A program made the translations under genes and the position numbers. From Polyangium sp. y55x31 (GTDB taxonomy: Bacteria; Myxococcota_A; Polyangia; Polyangiales; Polyangiaceae): a stretch of 64,000 nt of DNA. The stretch's first letter is position 1. The number at the start of each line of letters is the position of its first letter. The notes under the pieces were generated by a model that saw nothing but the letters and a program-made list of their open reading frames with translations, ran no database searches and had not been told where the DNA came from. The stretch covers positions 372,001-436,000 of the forward strand of contig NZ_JARZHG010000005.1 in the NCBI RefSeq assembly GCF_029946505.1, read 5' to 3'. Of the stretch, positions 23,762-32,630 are shown piece by piece.

Positions 23762-26005
23762 TCAGTGCATGAACAAATGGCGGAACCATGCCACGATCGC
23801 CTCGCGGTAATGCCACGCGAGCGATACGCCGAGCGCGACGACGGCGAGCGCGAGCACAATGCGACCCACGGGCGCCTGGTCCTCGCCGGAGACGAAGACG
23901 GGCAGGACGCTGCGCTCGCGTATGCTGCCCCGCGGCAGCGGCGGCACGCGCGTGAAGCGGAGGCTCAGGTTGCGCCGGAGGTAAATGCGGACGTTGAACG
24001 CCCAGCCCGACGCTTCGAGCAGCGCCGAGACATCACGCCTGCGGAGCTTGAGCCAGCCAAGAAAACCCGAGACCGTCATCACCCCGAGCGCGACGCCCGC
24101 CACCGCGAGCAGGGCATTCAGCGGGTTCGTATTCGAAAGCGTCTGCAGCGCGAACGCCGCGGCCGAGCCGACGGCCGCGAATGCGATGCCGCCGCCCACG
24201 ATGGATCCTTGCGTCCCCGGGGCCACGAGGGGCGGCGCGGCGGGCGCGGCCGGAGGCGGGGGCGGCGCGGGCGGCGCGGCGGGCGGGCTCTTCGGCGGGC
24301 CAGCATCGAGGTGCGCGTCCACGCGGGCGGAGACGCTCTTTTCCATGGCCTCGAGCTTGGTGCCGAAGAGCTTCGTCATCTTGTCGCCGACGAACTCGCG
24401 CAGCTTCACGAAGGGCGCGAGCGCGGCTTCTTGAATGGAAATGGGCTTGACGATCACGTCCGTGACCTTCGCGTCCCATTCGTTGCCGTCGCGATCGTAG
24501 AACACGCCGCGCTTGCCCACGGCGATGCCACGCCGCGAGCCCGAGGTCACGCCGGCGGCGACGTACATCGTCTTCGATGCGTCGCCCTCTTTGCGCGCCA
24601 GCTCGACGTACGCGACGAAGATGTTGCTCGTCTCCGCGATCGGCCGGTGCTCGGCCTTGTCGAGGACGCGCACGCAGAGGTTGATCTCGCGGCCGTCGAG
24701 GACGAGCGTGCCGACCTCGAACAGGCACCGCTCCCCGGCCGAAAAGAGCGCCGGAAAGCTCACCATGTTGTTCGCGAGATCCAGGATCCACCGCTGCAGG
24801 AGCGCGAGCTTCTCCAGACCCGAGAGCCCCACGAGCTCGGCCGAGGCCTTCGCGTCCTCGTTCACGAGCGCGCGCAGCGCCCCGGGCAAGGGCCCTGCGA
24901 GCAGGTCACGCAGCTCCGCGCCCGCGAGCCCACCCGGCAAGGGCGCGGGTTTCTTCGATTGCCACGCCCGGTACGGCTCGAAGAGCGCGCGGACCCGCTC
25001 CCAGCCCTTGCGATCGAGCTCCCGCACGGGCCCCGGCTCGCCGAGCGCGCGCGGCAGGACCTCGACCGCGAGACGCCGCGCCTCGTCCGCGAAGAGCGGA
25101 TTCACCCCGGTCTCGAGGTCGAGCACGCCCGAGGGGTTCGGCGGCCCGAGCGAGGCCTCGCGCAAGAAACCACGAATGGCCGCGGGATCGTTCACGTCGA
25201 GCGCCGCGAGCCGCTCCGGCTTGACGGCGAGCCGATCCTCCGCGACCGGGCCTTGTCCGAGCAGATCGCATTGCGCGAAGAATTGATCGAGCTTGCCCGC
25301 GAGCCCGTCCACGATCACGAACGCCGCCGCCGTCCCTTCGCCGAACGGCAGCACGAGGCTCGTCTCCGCGCCTGCCCGCAGCGCGCCCGCCGCCTCCCAC
25401 GCGAGCTCCGCGTGGCCGAGCGCGAGGAACGCGTCGAGCTTCGCCACGTCCACGCCCATGTCGCCCGAGAGATCCATCACGCCGCCCGTGGCCTCGACGA
25501 TCAACGTCGCGAGGCGGGCGAGGGCCGGGTCCTCGATTTGCGAGGTCGCCACGATGCCGTCCCCGTTCGGGGATTTTCGCGCATATCCGTCGCGGAACGC
25601 GCGAATGTCGGCGAGCGAGAGCGTCGCGCCCGGCCGCGCGGCCTGGCCGCTCGCCTTGATGCGTTTTTTCGCGAGGGCGCGGAGGCGCGCCGCGTCGGGC
25701 TGCGAGGGATCGAGGTCGTCGAGGTGGACGGTGTCGGTCCGCTCGGCGATGCGGTTCATGTTCCGGAGGCGCGCCCGCAGCCAATCGTGCGCGGCGAGCA
25801 GCTCCTGGACGCGAATGCGCCCGTTGCCGTCGACGTCGACGTACCGGAGCAACGCCTCGTCGCAGAGGAGCTGGTCGATGGGGACGCTCGTCGAGGACCA
25901 GCGGGCGGCCGGGAGCGCGTGGATCTGCGCGAGATCCTCGGCCGTCTCCAGCTTGAGCTGCACGAGGCCGCGATAATCGCTGAAAATGAAGGGCGCTCTT
26001 GCCAC
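23762..26005 (-). CDS. Large membrane protein with an EF-hand loop
   Basis: About 747 residues from GTG 26005; a TTG at 26059 in the same frame is an alternative, and neither has a strong Shine-Dalgarno. A complete EF-hand loop DVDGNGRIRVQE lies at residues 57-68 (ligands D57, D59, N61, E68), and a second, degenerate loop follows near SPNGDGIV. The middle 450 residues are soluble. A Pro/Ala linker near 590-620 precedes helices at about 630-650, 655-680 and a final one near 720-740. Ca-dependent behaviour is an inference from the loop. Function unknown. Confidence 0.7.
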   Translation of the reverse strand: MARAPFIFSDYRGLVQLKLETAEDLAQIHALPAARWSSTSVPIDQLLCDEALLRYVDVDGNGRIRVQELLAAHDWLRARLRNMNRIAERTDTVHLDDLDPSQPDAARLRALAKKRIKASGQAARPGATLSLADIRAFRDGYARKSPNGDGIVATSQIEDPALARLATLIVEATGGVMDLSGDMGVDVAKLDAFLALGHAELAWEAAGALRAGAETSLVLPFGEGTAAAFVIVDGLAGKLDQFFAQCDLLGQGPVAEDRLAVKPERLAALDVNDPAAIRGFLREASLGPPNPSGVLDLETGVNPLFADEARRLAVEVLPRALGEPGPVRELDRKGWERVRALFEPYRAWQSKKPAPLPGGLAGAELRDLLAGPLPGALRALVNEDAKASAELVGLSGLEKLALLQRWILDLANNMVSFPALFSAGERCLFEVGTLVLDGREINLCVRVLDKAEHRPIAETSNIFVAYVELARKEGDASKTMYVAAGVTSGSRRGIAVGKRGVFYDRDGNEWDAKVTDVIVKPISIQEAALAPFVKLREFVGDKMTKLFGTKLEAMEKSVSARVDAHLDAGPPKSPPAAPPAPPPPPAAPAAPPLVAPGTQGSIVGGGIAFAAVGSAAAFALQTLSNTNPLNALLAVAGVALGVMTVSGFLGWLKLRRRDVSALLEASGWAFNVRIYLRRNLSLRFTRVPPLPRGSIRERSVLPVFVSGEDQAPVGRIVLALAVVALGVSLAWHYREAIVAWFRHLFMH

Positions 26006-26263
26006 GCGGGGACGCTCTTGCCACGGTTCTTCGACCCCGGCAATGTCCCCGTGCGTCAAACGTGGGCGGAGTTACTGTTTTCCGGTGCGCGACGTCACGT
26101 TACGCGAGATCCGTACCTGACAGACCTGGGTATCTTGGGGCTGGATATTTCTCGGAATGCGCGGCGGCGCGGGCCGAACCTGGGGAATGGATGCGATGCG
26201 CGGCGCCTCGATCGCGCTGTTTTCTTGACTTTTGACCCTGCGTCTCGTAATGCGGCCTTATCC

Positions 26264-27070
26264 ATGCCCAGCGAACCCCGCACGTTCGTGCTCCCGGGCC
26301 GGCCCACGGCCGCCGAGGCTCTGCGCGCCGATCGTCGCATCGGGCGGCGCGTCGCAATGGGCGCGTGCCTCACCGCGGCCCTCGGCGTTCTGGCACGGTA
26401 CACGCTGTTACCAGGTTCGGCAGCGCCAGCCGAGCGTCGCTCCGCGGAGAATGTTTTTCTCGCCGCCCGTGAGGCCTCTCGTGCCCTCGTCGAGGGGCGG
26501 TCTTCGCCCGCGACGTGGCAGGAGCTCGTGGAGCAGGCCTTCGGCGGCGCCTCGCCGGAAGAGATTGCCCGCGCCATCGACGTCGAATCGCTCCTCGCGC
26601 GCGCGCCCGCGGCGAGCCGCGGCGCTGCGGTCGTCCCGTTCTCGACCTCGCTCCCCGGCGAGGACCGTCCGCGGATCGTGACGAAGCTCTTCGTCCTGCG
26701 CGCCGGCCGGGCGAACCCGCCGCACGCGCACGACAACATGGTCTCGGTGCATTACGTGCTCCGCGGTCGATTCCGCGTCCGCCATTACGATCGCGTGCGC
26801 GACGAGCCCGGCGGTATCGTCCTCCGGCCCACGATCGATCGGGTCCTCGGCCCGGGCGAGGCGACGAGCATCTCCGACGAGCGCGACAACGTGCACTGGC
26901 ACGTCGCCGAGACCGACGGCGTCCTGCTCGACGTGCTTTGCGCCGATCTCGAAGGCCGGCCGACGGACACGCACCTCGTCGACCCGGTCCGCGCCGAGCC
27001 CCTCGAAGGAGGCCTGCTCCGCGCGCCGCGCCTTTCCACCGTGGGTGAGGCGCTCGAGCGATTCGGCTGA
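26264..27070 (+). CDS. Cupin-fold protein, possibly anchored
   Basis: 268 residues. A weakly hydrophobic segment at about 32-50 may be an anchor or an atypical signal. The C-terminal half has cupin features: PPHAHDNMVSVHYVLRGRFRVRHY (metal ligands His-x-His) and a later DERDNVHWHV segment. Cupins with this pattern bind a divalent metal and act as dioxygenases or isomerases or merely bind a ligand. Upstream TTGACT (26225-26230) could be a -35 element but no good -10 is evident. Divergent from the EF-hand gene. Confidence 0.7.
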   Translation: MPSEPRTFVLPGRPTAAEALRADRRIGRRVAMGACLTAALGVLARYTLLPGSAAPAERRSAENVFLAAREASRALVEGRSSPATWQELVEQAFGGASPEEIARAIDVESLLARAPAASRGAAVVPFSTSLPGEDRPRIVTKLFVLRAGRANPPHAHDNMVSVHYVLRGRFRVRHYDRVRDEPGGIVLRPTIDRVLGPGEATSISDERDNVHWHVAETDGVLLDVLCADLEGRPTDTHLVDPVRAEPLEGGLLRAPRLSTVGEALERFG

Positions 27071-27436
27071 GGGGACGTTCCCGACGAACCCCACGCCGCC
27101 GCAGCGTCCGGGCCGGCATCCTCCTTTCGCGCGGGGCGCGCGGCTCCGTCCTCGGTTCGTGCGCGCGGCGCACGCGGGGCGGGATGGTTTCTCATTGCAC
27201 GGCGCGCGTATGTCCGCGGACCGAAATACGTTCGCGACCGCAGTGCGAAGCCAGCGTGCGACCCCATACCGCACGCTTCCGAACGACCATGGCGCGTCGG
27301 ACCCGCGGCCGCGACCTTGCAATGCTCGGGGTCGCGCGGCACGCCGGCGAGCCGCAGCTTGATGTAATGAGACGCCGGCCCTTCTCGCGTCGATGTTTGT
27401 CGCGAGAGGAGGCAGAGAACCGAAAAGGGGGTTTTC
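27071..27436. other. 366-bp intergenic stretch with GC-rich hairpins
   Basis: No gene is supported here. Two short perfect hairpins are visible: GTGCGC-GCG-GCGCAC at 27159-27173 and AGCGTGC / GCACGCT at 27253-27277 (11-base loop). A third, CTCGCG / CGCGAG at 27384-27406, lies in the leader of the next gene. The last bases (AAAAGGGGG before the ATG) form its ribosome-binding site. The stretch probably contains the promoter and leader of the glycine-rich protein gene. Confidence 0.45.
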
Positions 27437-28240
27437 ATGAAGAAGTCGCTCGGGATCCTTTCCGCCGCATTCGCTTCTGCCATGCTCCTCGCCGCTTCCG
27501 GGCAGGCGATCGCGGGTACGAATGATTGGGACATCAACGACCAGTATGGAGCTGGATATTACGGCGGACGCGGATACCCCGGAGGCTACGGCGGCGCGTA
27601 TGGTTACGGATCCCGCGGCGCGTACTACGGCGGCAGGGGCCGGATCTACGACTGGGGCGGTGGCTATGGCCCCGGCGGCTACGGTCCCGGCGGCTACGGT
27701 CCCGGCGGCTATGGCCCCGGCGGCTACGGTCCCGGCGGCTACGGTCCCGGCGGCTACGGTCCCGGTGGCTATGGCCCCGGCGGCTACGGTCCCGGCGGCT
27801 ATGGTCCCGGCGGCTACGGCCCCGGCCCCGGCGGCTACCCCGGCTATGGCTACGGCGGCAATCTCGTGTTCGGTGACGTCGACGTCTGCTTCGACGGAAA
27901 CCAGATCAACTGCCGTTTCGCGGTCGACAACTGCCAGGTGAACCAGCTCGACATCTACGCGTTCCTCACGGGCGGCGCGACCTGCGGCGGTGGCCCCAAC
28001 GGCCAGTGGTACAACAACGATGCGTACTTCAGCGACGTCCCCGTCGGCGGCTACTACGCCCAGCAGCTCTCCGGCAACATCTGGCAGGGCTCGCTCGATC
28101 TCGGTGACTACTACGGGCAATTCTGCAACGGCAACGGCGCCTACGCGGGCGACCTCGATTTCACCCGCATGAGGCTCTACATCGCCGGCCGCGAGTTCGC
28201 GTTCAACGACATCGGGCCCTGTGGCGCCGGCTGGGACTGA
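27437..28240 (+). CDS. Secreted glycine/tyrosine-rich GGYGP-repeat protein
   Basis: 267 residues with a clear signal peptide cut near ASGQAIAG (about residue 26). After a Gly/Tyr-rich leader come eleven perfect GGYGP pentamers (about residues 76-130), then a folded C-terminal domain of about 130 residues with three or more cysteine pairs (DVCFDGNQINCRF, DNCQVNQLD, TCGGG, FCNGNG, GPCGAG). GGY-type repeats occur in elastic or adhesive structural proteins. The C-terminal domain is beta-rich and not assigned to a family. Likely a cell-surface or matrix component; that role is inference. Confidence 0.85.
   Translation: MKKSLGILSAAFASAMLLAASGQAIAGTNDWDINDQYGAGYYGGRGYPGGYGGAYGYGSRGAYYGGRGRIYDWGGGYGPGGYGPGGYGPGGYGPGGYGPGGYGPGGYGPGGYGPGGYGPGGYGPGGYGPGPGGYPGYGYGGNLVFGDVDVCFDGNQINCRFAVDNCQVNQLDIYAFLTGGATCGGGPNGQWYNNDAYFSDVPVGGYYAQQLSGNIWQGSLDLGDYYGQFCNGNGAYAGDLDFTRMRLYIAGREFAFNDIGPCGAGWD
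27662..27826 (+). repeat. Eleven tandem 15-bp units coding GGYGP
   Basis: Eleven 15-base units in frame, differing only at silent positions (TAT/TAC for Tyr, GGC/GGT for Gly). A partly degenerate GPGGYP unit follows. Such arrays vary in copy number by slippage, which would change the length of the protein without loss of frame. Confidence 0.95.
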
Positions 28241-28281
28241 TCGAAGGCGCATGTAGCCTTCCGCAATCTCCAAGACCCCCG

Positions 28282-28314
28282 GGGTCCCCGAGCTCGTGCT
28301 GGGCTCGGGGACCC
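28282..28314. terminator. Strong hairpin after the GGYGP gene
   Basis: GGGTCCCCGAGC (28282-28293) and its exact complement (28303-28314) form a 12-bp stem with a 9-base loop, 42 bases after the stop. No U-tract follows, so termination may need Rho; transcript end protection is the alternative. Confidence 0.6.
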
Positions 28315-28420
28315 GTGGGAGGGCGCACGGGCCCGGGTCCGTCCGCTCGTTTCACCTGACGGACGGACTCGACGTCCGACTTCGGTGACGTGCGCCCCGA
28401 AACCGACTAGAACACGCGCC

Positions 28421-28909
28421 ATGACGCAGCGCGCCCCCCGCGTGGGGATCATCATGGGCAGCACGAGCGACGCGCCGACCATGCGAAAAGCGGCCGAGAT
28501 GCTCGATCGCCTGGAGGTGCCGTACGAGATGCGCGTGGTCAGCGCGCACCGCACGCCGGACCTCCTCTTCAGCTACGCGGAAGAGGCCGAGGCGCGCGGG
28601 CTCCACGTGATCATCGCCGGCGCGGGCGGCGCCGCGCATCTGCCCGGGATGGTCGCCGCGAAGACGGCCCTGCCCGTACTCGGGGTGCCGATCCTCTCGC
28701 ACGCCCTGCACGGGCTCGACTCGCTGCTCTCCATCGTGCAGATGCCGGGCGGTATCCCGGTCGGGACCCTGGCGATCGGGGACGCGGGCGCCAAGAACGC
28801 CGCGCTCCTCGCCGCTTCCATCCTCGCGCTGCACGACCCCGCGCTGCGCGACCGCATCAAGTTCTTCCGCGCGGAGCAGACCCGGGCCGCGCTCGAAAGC
28901 GAGGTTTGA
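28421..28909 (+). CDS. purE: N5-carboxyaminoimidazole ribonucleotide mutase PurE
   Basis: 162 residues. Converts N5-CAIR to CAIR in purine synthesis, cytoplasmic octamer. Family motifs are GSTSD (13-17), SAHRTP (41-46) with the catalytic His, and [17 protein letters not shown]. The start at 28421 is chosen over an in-frame upstream ATG (28385) because it gives the usual N-terminus [11 protein letters not shown]. purK follows 4 bp later. Confidence 0.96.
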   Translation: MTQRAPRVGIIMGSTSDAPTMRKAAEMLDRLEVPYEMRVVSAHRTPDLLFSYAEEAEARGLHVIIAGAGGAAHLPGMVAAKTALPVLGVPILSHALHGLDSLLSIVQMPGGIPVGTLAIGDAGAKNAALLAASILALHDPALRDRIKFFRAEQTRAALESEV

Positions 28910-28913
28910 CGAC

Positions 28914-30083
28914 GTGACCTCCCGCGGCCCCATTCTCCCCGGACGCACCGTGGGCATCCTGGGCGGCGGACAGCTCGGCCGCATGTTCGCGATCGCGGCG
29001 CGGCGCATGGGCTACCGCGTGCACGCGCTCGACCCTTCGCAGGACGGACCCGCGGGGCAAGTCGCGGACGTCGAGGTCGTCGCGCCGTACGAGGACGTGG
29101 ACGCCGCGCGGCGCTTCGCCGAAGGGGTCGACGTCGTGACGTTCGAGTTCGAAAACGTCCCCTCCGAGACGCTCGCCGCCGTCGCCGAGCTACGGCCCGT
29201 GCACCCTTCGCCCGCCGTGCTCGATACGTGCCGCCACAGATTGCGCGAAAAGCGATTCCTCGCGAAAGGTGGTTTTCCGGTGGCGGGTTTCGCCGAGATC
29301 CGTACGGAGGACGATCTTCGCGACGCGCTCGTTCGTCTCGGCACACCGGCGATCCTGAAGACGGCGGAGTTCGGATACGACGGCAAAGGCCAGGTCCGCA
29401 TCGACGCGCCGGAGGCCGCGGGCCGCGCGTTCGAAGCGCTCTCCGGCAAGCTCGGCGTGCTCGAGGCGTTCGTTCCGTTCGCGTGTGAGCTCTCCGTGGT
29501 CGTCGCGCGTTCGCGCGAGGGAGACATCGTCCCCTTCGAGGTCGCCGAGAATCGGCATGCGCGGCACATCCTGGACGTCTCGCTCGCGCCGGCGGGCGTG
29601 CCTGCGGCGGCGCGCGCGCGCGCAACGGAAGTCGCCTCGGACATCGCGAAGGCGATCGACCTCGTGGGCGTGCTCGGCGTGGAGATGTTTTACCTGCCAA
29701 ACGGTGACATCGTGGTGAACGAGCTCGCCCCGCGGCCGCACAACTCGGGCCATTACACGTTCGACGCCTGCGTGACGAGCCAGTTCGAGCAACAATTGCG
29801 GGCCGTCTGCGGTTTGCCCCTCGGCGAGCCCACGTTGCTAAGGCCCGCGGCGATGGCGAATTTGCTCGGGGACCTCTGGGCGCACGGCGAACCGCAATGG
29901 GATCGGGCGGCCGCGTTCCCGGACGTGAAGATTCATCTGTACGGAAAAACCGAGGCACGCCCGGGTCGGAAGATGGGGCACCTCGTGGCGATGGCGGAGA
30001 CCGCGGAGAAGGCCGCGGAGCGGGTGCTCGCGGCGCGCAGCGCGCTCGTCAGCGGGCGATCGGGGGCAGACCCGGGCCCGTGA
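28914..30083 (+). CDS. purK: N5-carboxyaminoimidazole ribonucleotide synthetase PurK
   Basis: 389 residues from GTG 28914. Carboxylates AIR with ATP and bicarbonate to give N5-CAIR, the substrate of PurE. N-terminal GILGGGQLGRM (14-24), the ATP-grasp core LKTAEFGYDGKGQVRI and the ELAPRPHNSGHYTFDAC segment are all typical. Length matches the family. The 3' end overlaps the convergent lipoprotein gene by 35 bases. Confidence 0.96.
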   Translation: MTSRGPILPGRTVGILGGGQLGRMFAIAARRMGYRVHALDPSQDGPAGQVADVEVVAPYEDVDAARRFAEGVDVVTFEFENVPSETLAAVAELRPVHPSPAVLDTCRHRLREKRFLAKGGFPVAGFAEIRTEDDLRDALVRLGTPAILKTAEFGYDGKGQVRIDAPEAAGRAFEALSGKLGVLEAFVPFACELSVVVARSREGDIVPFEVAENRHARHILDVSLAPAGVPAAARARATEVASDIAKAIDLVGVLGVEMFYLPNGDIVVNELAPRPHNSGHYTFDACVTSQFEQQLRAVCGLPLGEPTLLRPAAMANLLGDLWAHGEPQWDRAAAFPDVKIHLYGKTEARPGRKMGHLVAMAETAEKAAERVLAARSALVSGRSGADPGP

Positions 30084-31785
30084 GCAGGTGGCGGACCCAG
30101 GCCTCGTTCGCCTCCTCGATCCGCCCCGCCGCTTTCTCCCGCGCGTGGTCGTCCGCGTAGCTCTGGACGTACCCCGCGTACCAGACGAACACCTGCCCGC
30201 GGATCTTCTCGACCGCGCGCGTGGCGAGCGCGGCCTCGATGTCCGCGTCGGAGGGGACTCGCAAGGGATCCCCCGCGGCGACCTCCCGGCAGCGGCCCGA
30301 CTCGGCGCGGAAGGTCTCGTCCGTCGCGCGCGTCGTGATCGGATCCGGCGGCAAGGTCACGGGGCTCGCATCACCGAGGACGTGCGCGCGCAGCGCGAGC
30401 GCGGTGGCGGCGCTCCACGTGTGCTGCTCGACGCCGTAGTTGTGCGCGCAGATGCGATCGACGAGGATCGTCGTGGGCGTCCGCCGGAGCTCGGCGACGG
30501 CGCGGTCCCAGGTGTCGCGCTCGTTCGTCACCTTCTGCTGCGCGTCCGTGAGCTCCTGCTCCCGGCGATCGAGCTCCCGCTTCGCCTCGTCCTCGCGGCT
30601 CTCCGCGTCCCTCCGGGCGCGGCGCGCGTCGTCGTAACGATCCGACTCGGCCTTGCAGTCGGCGGGCGGTTTTTGCGTCGCGCGGCACTGATCGAGCTCG
30701 CGATCGAGGCGCTTCTCGTCGGCCTTGGCGCGATCGTGGGCGTTCGTCGCGAACGAGAGGGCGCGGCGCGCGTCCTCGACGGTCTTCTTCACGCGGCGGG
30801 CGTTGCTCTCCGCGGCGCGCGCGCGCCGCTCGGCTTCGTCGACCTCGCGCGAGGCGGCGTCGTAGGCGGGGTTCGGGAGGCGATCGGCGCCGCACACGTA
30901 GTCGCAGGTGCGGGCCTGCGTGGCGACGTCGTGGCCGCGGGCGATGGTGTCGAACGCGGCCTGGATGCGCACGCCGGCCGCGTTCGGCGGCGGCTCCTGA
31001 GAGGTCGAGGCGACGAGCCGCGCGCGCGAGTCGCCCTTCCACCGCAAAAGCTCGGTCTCCACGAGCGCGGAGACGCCGCTCGCCTTCGTGTCCGCGGGTT
31101 TTTCGATCACGAGGTAGAAGCGGAGCTCGTCTTCGAGCGTCCGGCGGAGCTCGTCGGCGCGCTGCTTCGCGTCGCGGAAGCCGGGGCGGGCGGCCTCGAC
31201 GTCGCGGAACGCGAGCAGGGCGTTTCCGCGTTTGCCCTCGTCGGCGTACTTGATGGCGCGGTCGTAGGCGCGCGTCGCCATCCGGTCGAGGATGCGGCCT
31301 TCGAGGACGGCGGCGGCCTGATCGTTCGGATCGCATTGCCGCGCCGCGCGCGCGAGGGCGAGGGCCGCGTCGTCGTGGCCGCTCGCGAGCAGCTCCTCGG
31401 CGCGCTTGAAGACGGCGGCGCGCGCCTCGACGTACGCGCGGCGCGCATCCTGGTTCACCGGCTCGAACGCGACCGCGTCGCGCGCGAAGAACAGCGCCTT
31501 CTCGAGCTCCCCGCGCGAGAGCGCCTCGCGGCTCTCGACCGTGCGCGCCTCCGACTGCTTGTGCCGCGCGGCCGCGAGCCTGCGCTGTGCTTCTTCCTCG
31601 TCCGGATCGATCCGCGTCGCGCGCTCGTACTCCGCGGCCGCCGCGTCCCAGTTGCCGGCGCGGGCGAAGGCGTCGCCGCGCGACATCGCGTGCTTGTAGG
31701 CGCGTCCGCAGCCCGCCGCGGAGAGCGCGAGGGAGACGGCGAGGAGCAGGGCAGGGAGGGCAGGGCGGCGGATGGGCCTTCGCAT
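30049..31785 (-). CDS. TPR and coiled-coil lipoprotein
   Basis: 578 residues. Signal peptide with lipobox SAAGC (Cys26). Tetratricopeptide-like repeats follow (WDAAAAEYERATRIDPDEEEAQRR and three to four more to about residue 200). A long charged coiled coil covers about 320-440 (RAAESNARRVKKTVEDARR and on). Four cysteines in the middle (DYVCGADR, LDQCRA, ADCKAE, RICAHN) may pair. Probably an envelope scaffold; partner unknown. It overlaps the end of purK on the other strand. Confidence 0.75.
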   Translation of the reverse strand: MRRPIRRPALPALLLAVSLALSAAGCGRAYKHAMSRGDAFARAGNWDAAAAEYERATRIDPDEEEAQRRLAAARHKQSEARTVESREALSRGELEKALFFARDAVAFEPVNQDARRAYVEARAAVFKRAEELLASGHDDAALALARAARQCDPNDQAAAVLEGRILDRMATRAYDRAIKYADEGKRGNALLAFRDVEAARPGFRDAKQRADELRRTLEDELRFYLVIEKPADTKASGVSALVETELLRWKGDSRARLVASTSQEPPPNAAGVRIQAAFDTIARGHDVATQARTCDYVCGADRLPNPAYDAASREVDEAERRARAAESNARRVKKTVEDARRALSFATNAHDRAKADEKRLDRELDQCRATQKPPADCKAESDRYDDARRARRDAESREDEAKRELDRREQELTDAQQKVTNERDTWDRAVAELRRTPTTILVDRICAHNYGVEQHTWSAATALALRAHVLGDASPVTLPPDPITTRATDETFRAESGRCREVAAGDPLRVPSDADIEAALATRAVEKIRGQVFVWYAGYVQSYADDHAREKAAGRIEEANEAWVRHLLTGPGLPPIAR

Positions 31786-31871
31786 TTCGATCGAACGACG
31801 CTCCTCGACGTATGGAATTCGTGCGCGCGGGCGTCAAGAACTTGCGGCGACGGCGCCGCGGGCGCGGGGAT

Positions 31872-32630
31872 TCACGCCTGCATCCGTGAGAACGAGCGCA
31901 CCGCGAGCGTACCCAGCAGGGCGAGCGTCGCGAGCACGATGCCCACGTCGAGCGGGATCGGGAAATGGTGCACGCCGACGCAGAGGCCCCGCGTCGCGTC
32001 GACCGCGTACGACATCGGGTTCAGCCGCACCACGACCGCGAGCGCGGGCGGCAGGCCGTCGAGTGGATAGAGCGCGCCGGAGAAGAAGAAGACCGGCTGG
32101 ATCAAGAAGTTCACGATCCCGCCGAAGCCCTCGAACGTCTTCATGCGCGAGGCCACCGTGATCCCGAGCGCGCTCACGGACATGCCGAAGGCGACGAGCA
32201 CGGGGATCGCGAGCAGCGCGCCGAGCGGATCGATCCGCGCCCCGAGCAGCGGCGCGACGAGCAGCACCACCGAGACCTCGATGAGCGCGGTCACGCTCGC
32301 GGAGATCATCTTCGCGAGGACCAGCGTGGCGCGCGGGACGGGCGCGACGAGCAGCTCCTTCAGGAACCCGAACTCGCGATCCCACACGATCGAGATCGCG
32401 GAGAACATGCTGGAGAACAGCACGGCCATCGTGGCCACGCCGGGCACGAGGAAGGAGACGAAATCGACGCCGGTCGCGCCCGTGCCTACCGCGCGCCGCA
32501 GCCCGAAGCCGACGGCGAGGACCCAGAGCAGCGGCCGCACGAGCGTGGCGACGAGGTTCTGCCGGTCGCGCAGGAACTTCACGACGTCGCGGCGGGCGAG
32601 GTGGTAGACGACCTCCGCGCGCATGCTCAT
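31872..32630 (-). CDS. ABC-2 type transporter permease (DrrB-like)
   Basis: 252 residues with six membrane helices. N-terminal LARRDVVKFLRDRQNLVATLVRPLLWVLAVGFGL and the later VWDREFGFLKELLVAPVPR are hallmarks of the ABC-2 / DrrB exporter group. Forms an exporter with the ATPase gene, which it overlaps by 4 bases. Substrate may be an antibiotic, lipid or polysaccharide; there is no evidence for one here. Confidence 0.9.
   Translation of the reverse strand: MSMRAEVVYHLARRDVVKFLRDRQNLVATLVRPLLWVLAVGFGLRRAVGTGATGVDFVSFLVPGVATMAVLFSSMFSAISIVWDREFGFLKELLVAPVPRATLVLAKMISASVTALIEVSVVLLVAPLLGARIDPLGALLAIPVLVAFGMSVSALGITVASRMKTFEGFGGIVNFLIQPVFFFSGALYPLDGLPPALAVVVRLNPMSYAVDATRGLCVGVHHFPIPLDVGIVLATLALLGTLAVRSFSRMQA

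Noticed and set aside
23765-26260. Plus-strand open frame joined to the cupin gene
   Set aside because: It is the antisense of the EF-hand gene; only the last 268 codons have domain character and a sensible start (26264).
27662-27826. Possible CRISPR array
   Set aside because: Units are contiguous 15-mers without spacers and code for GGYGP in frame.
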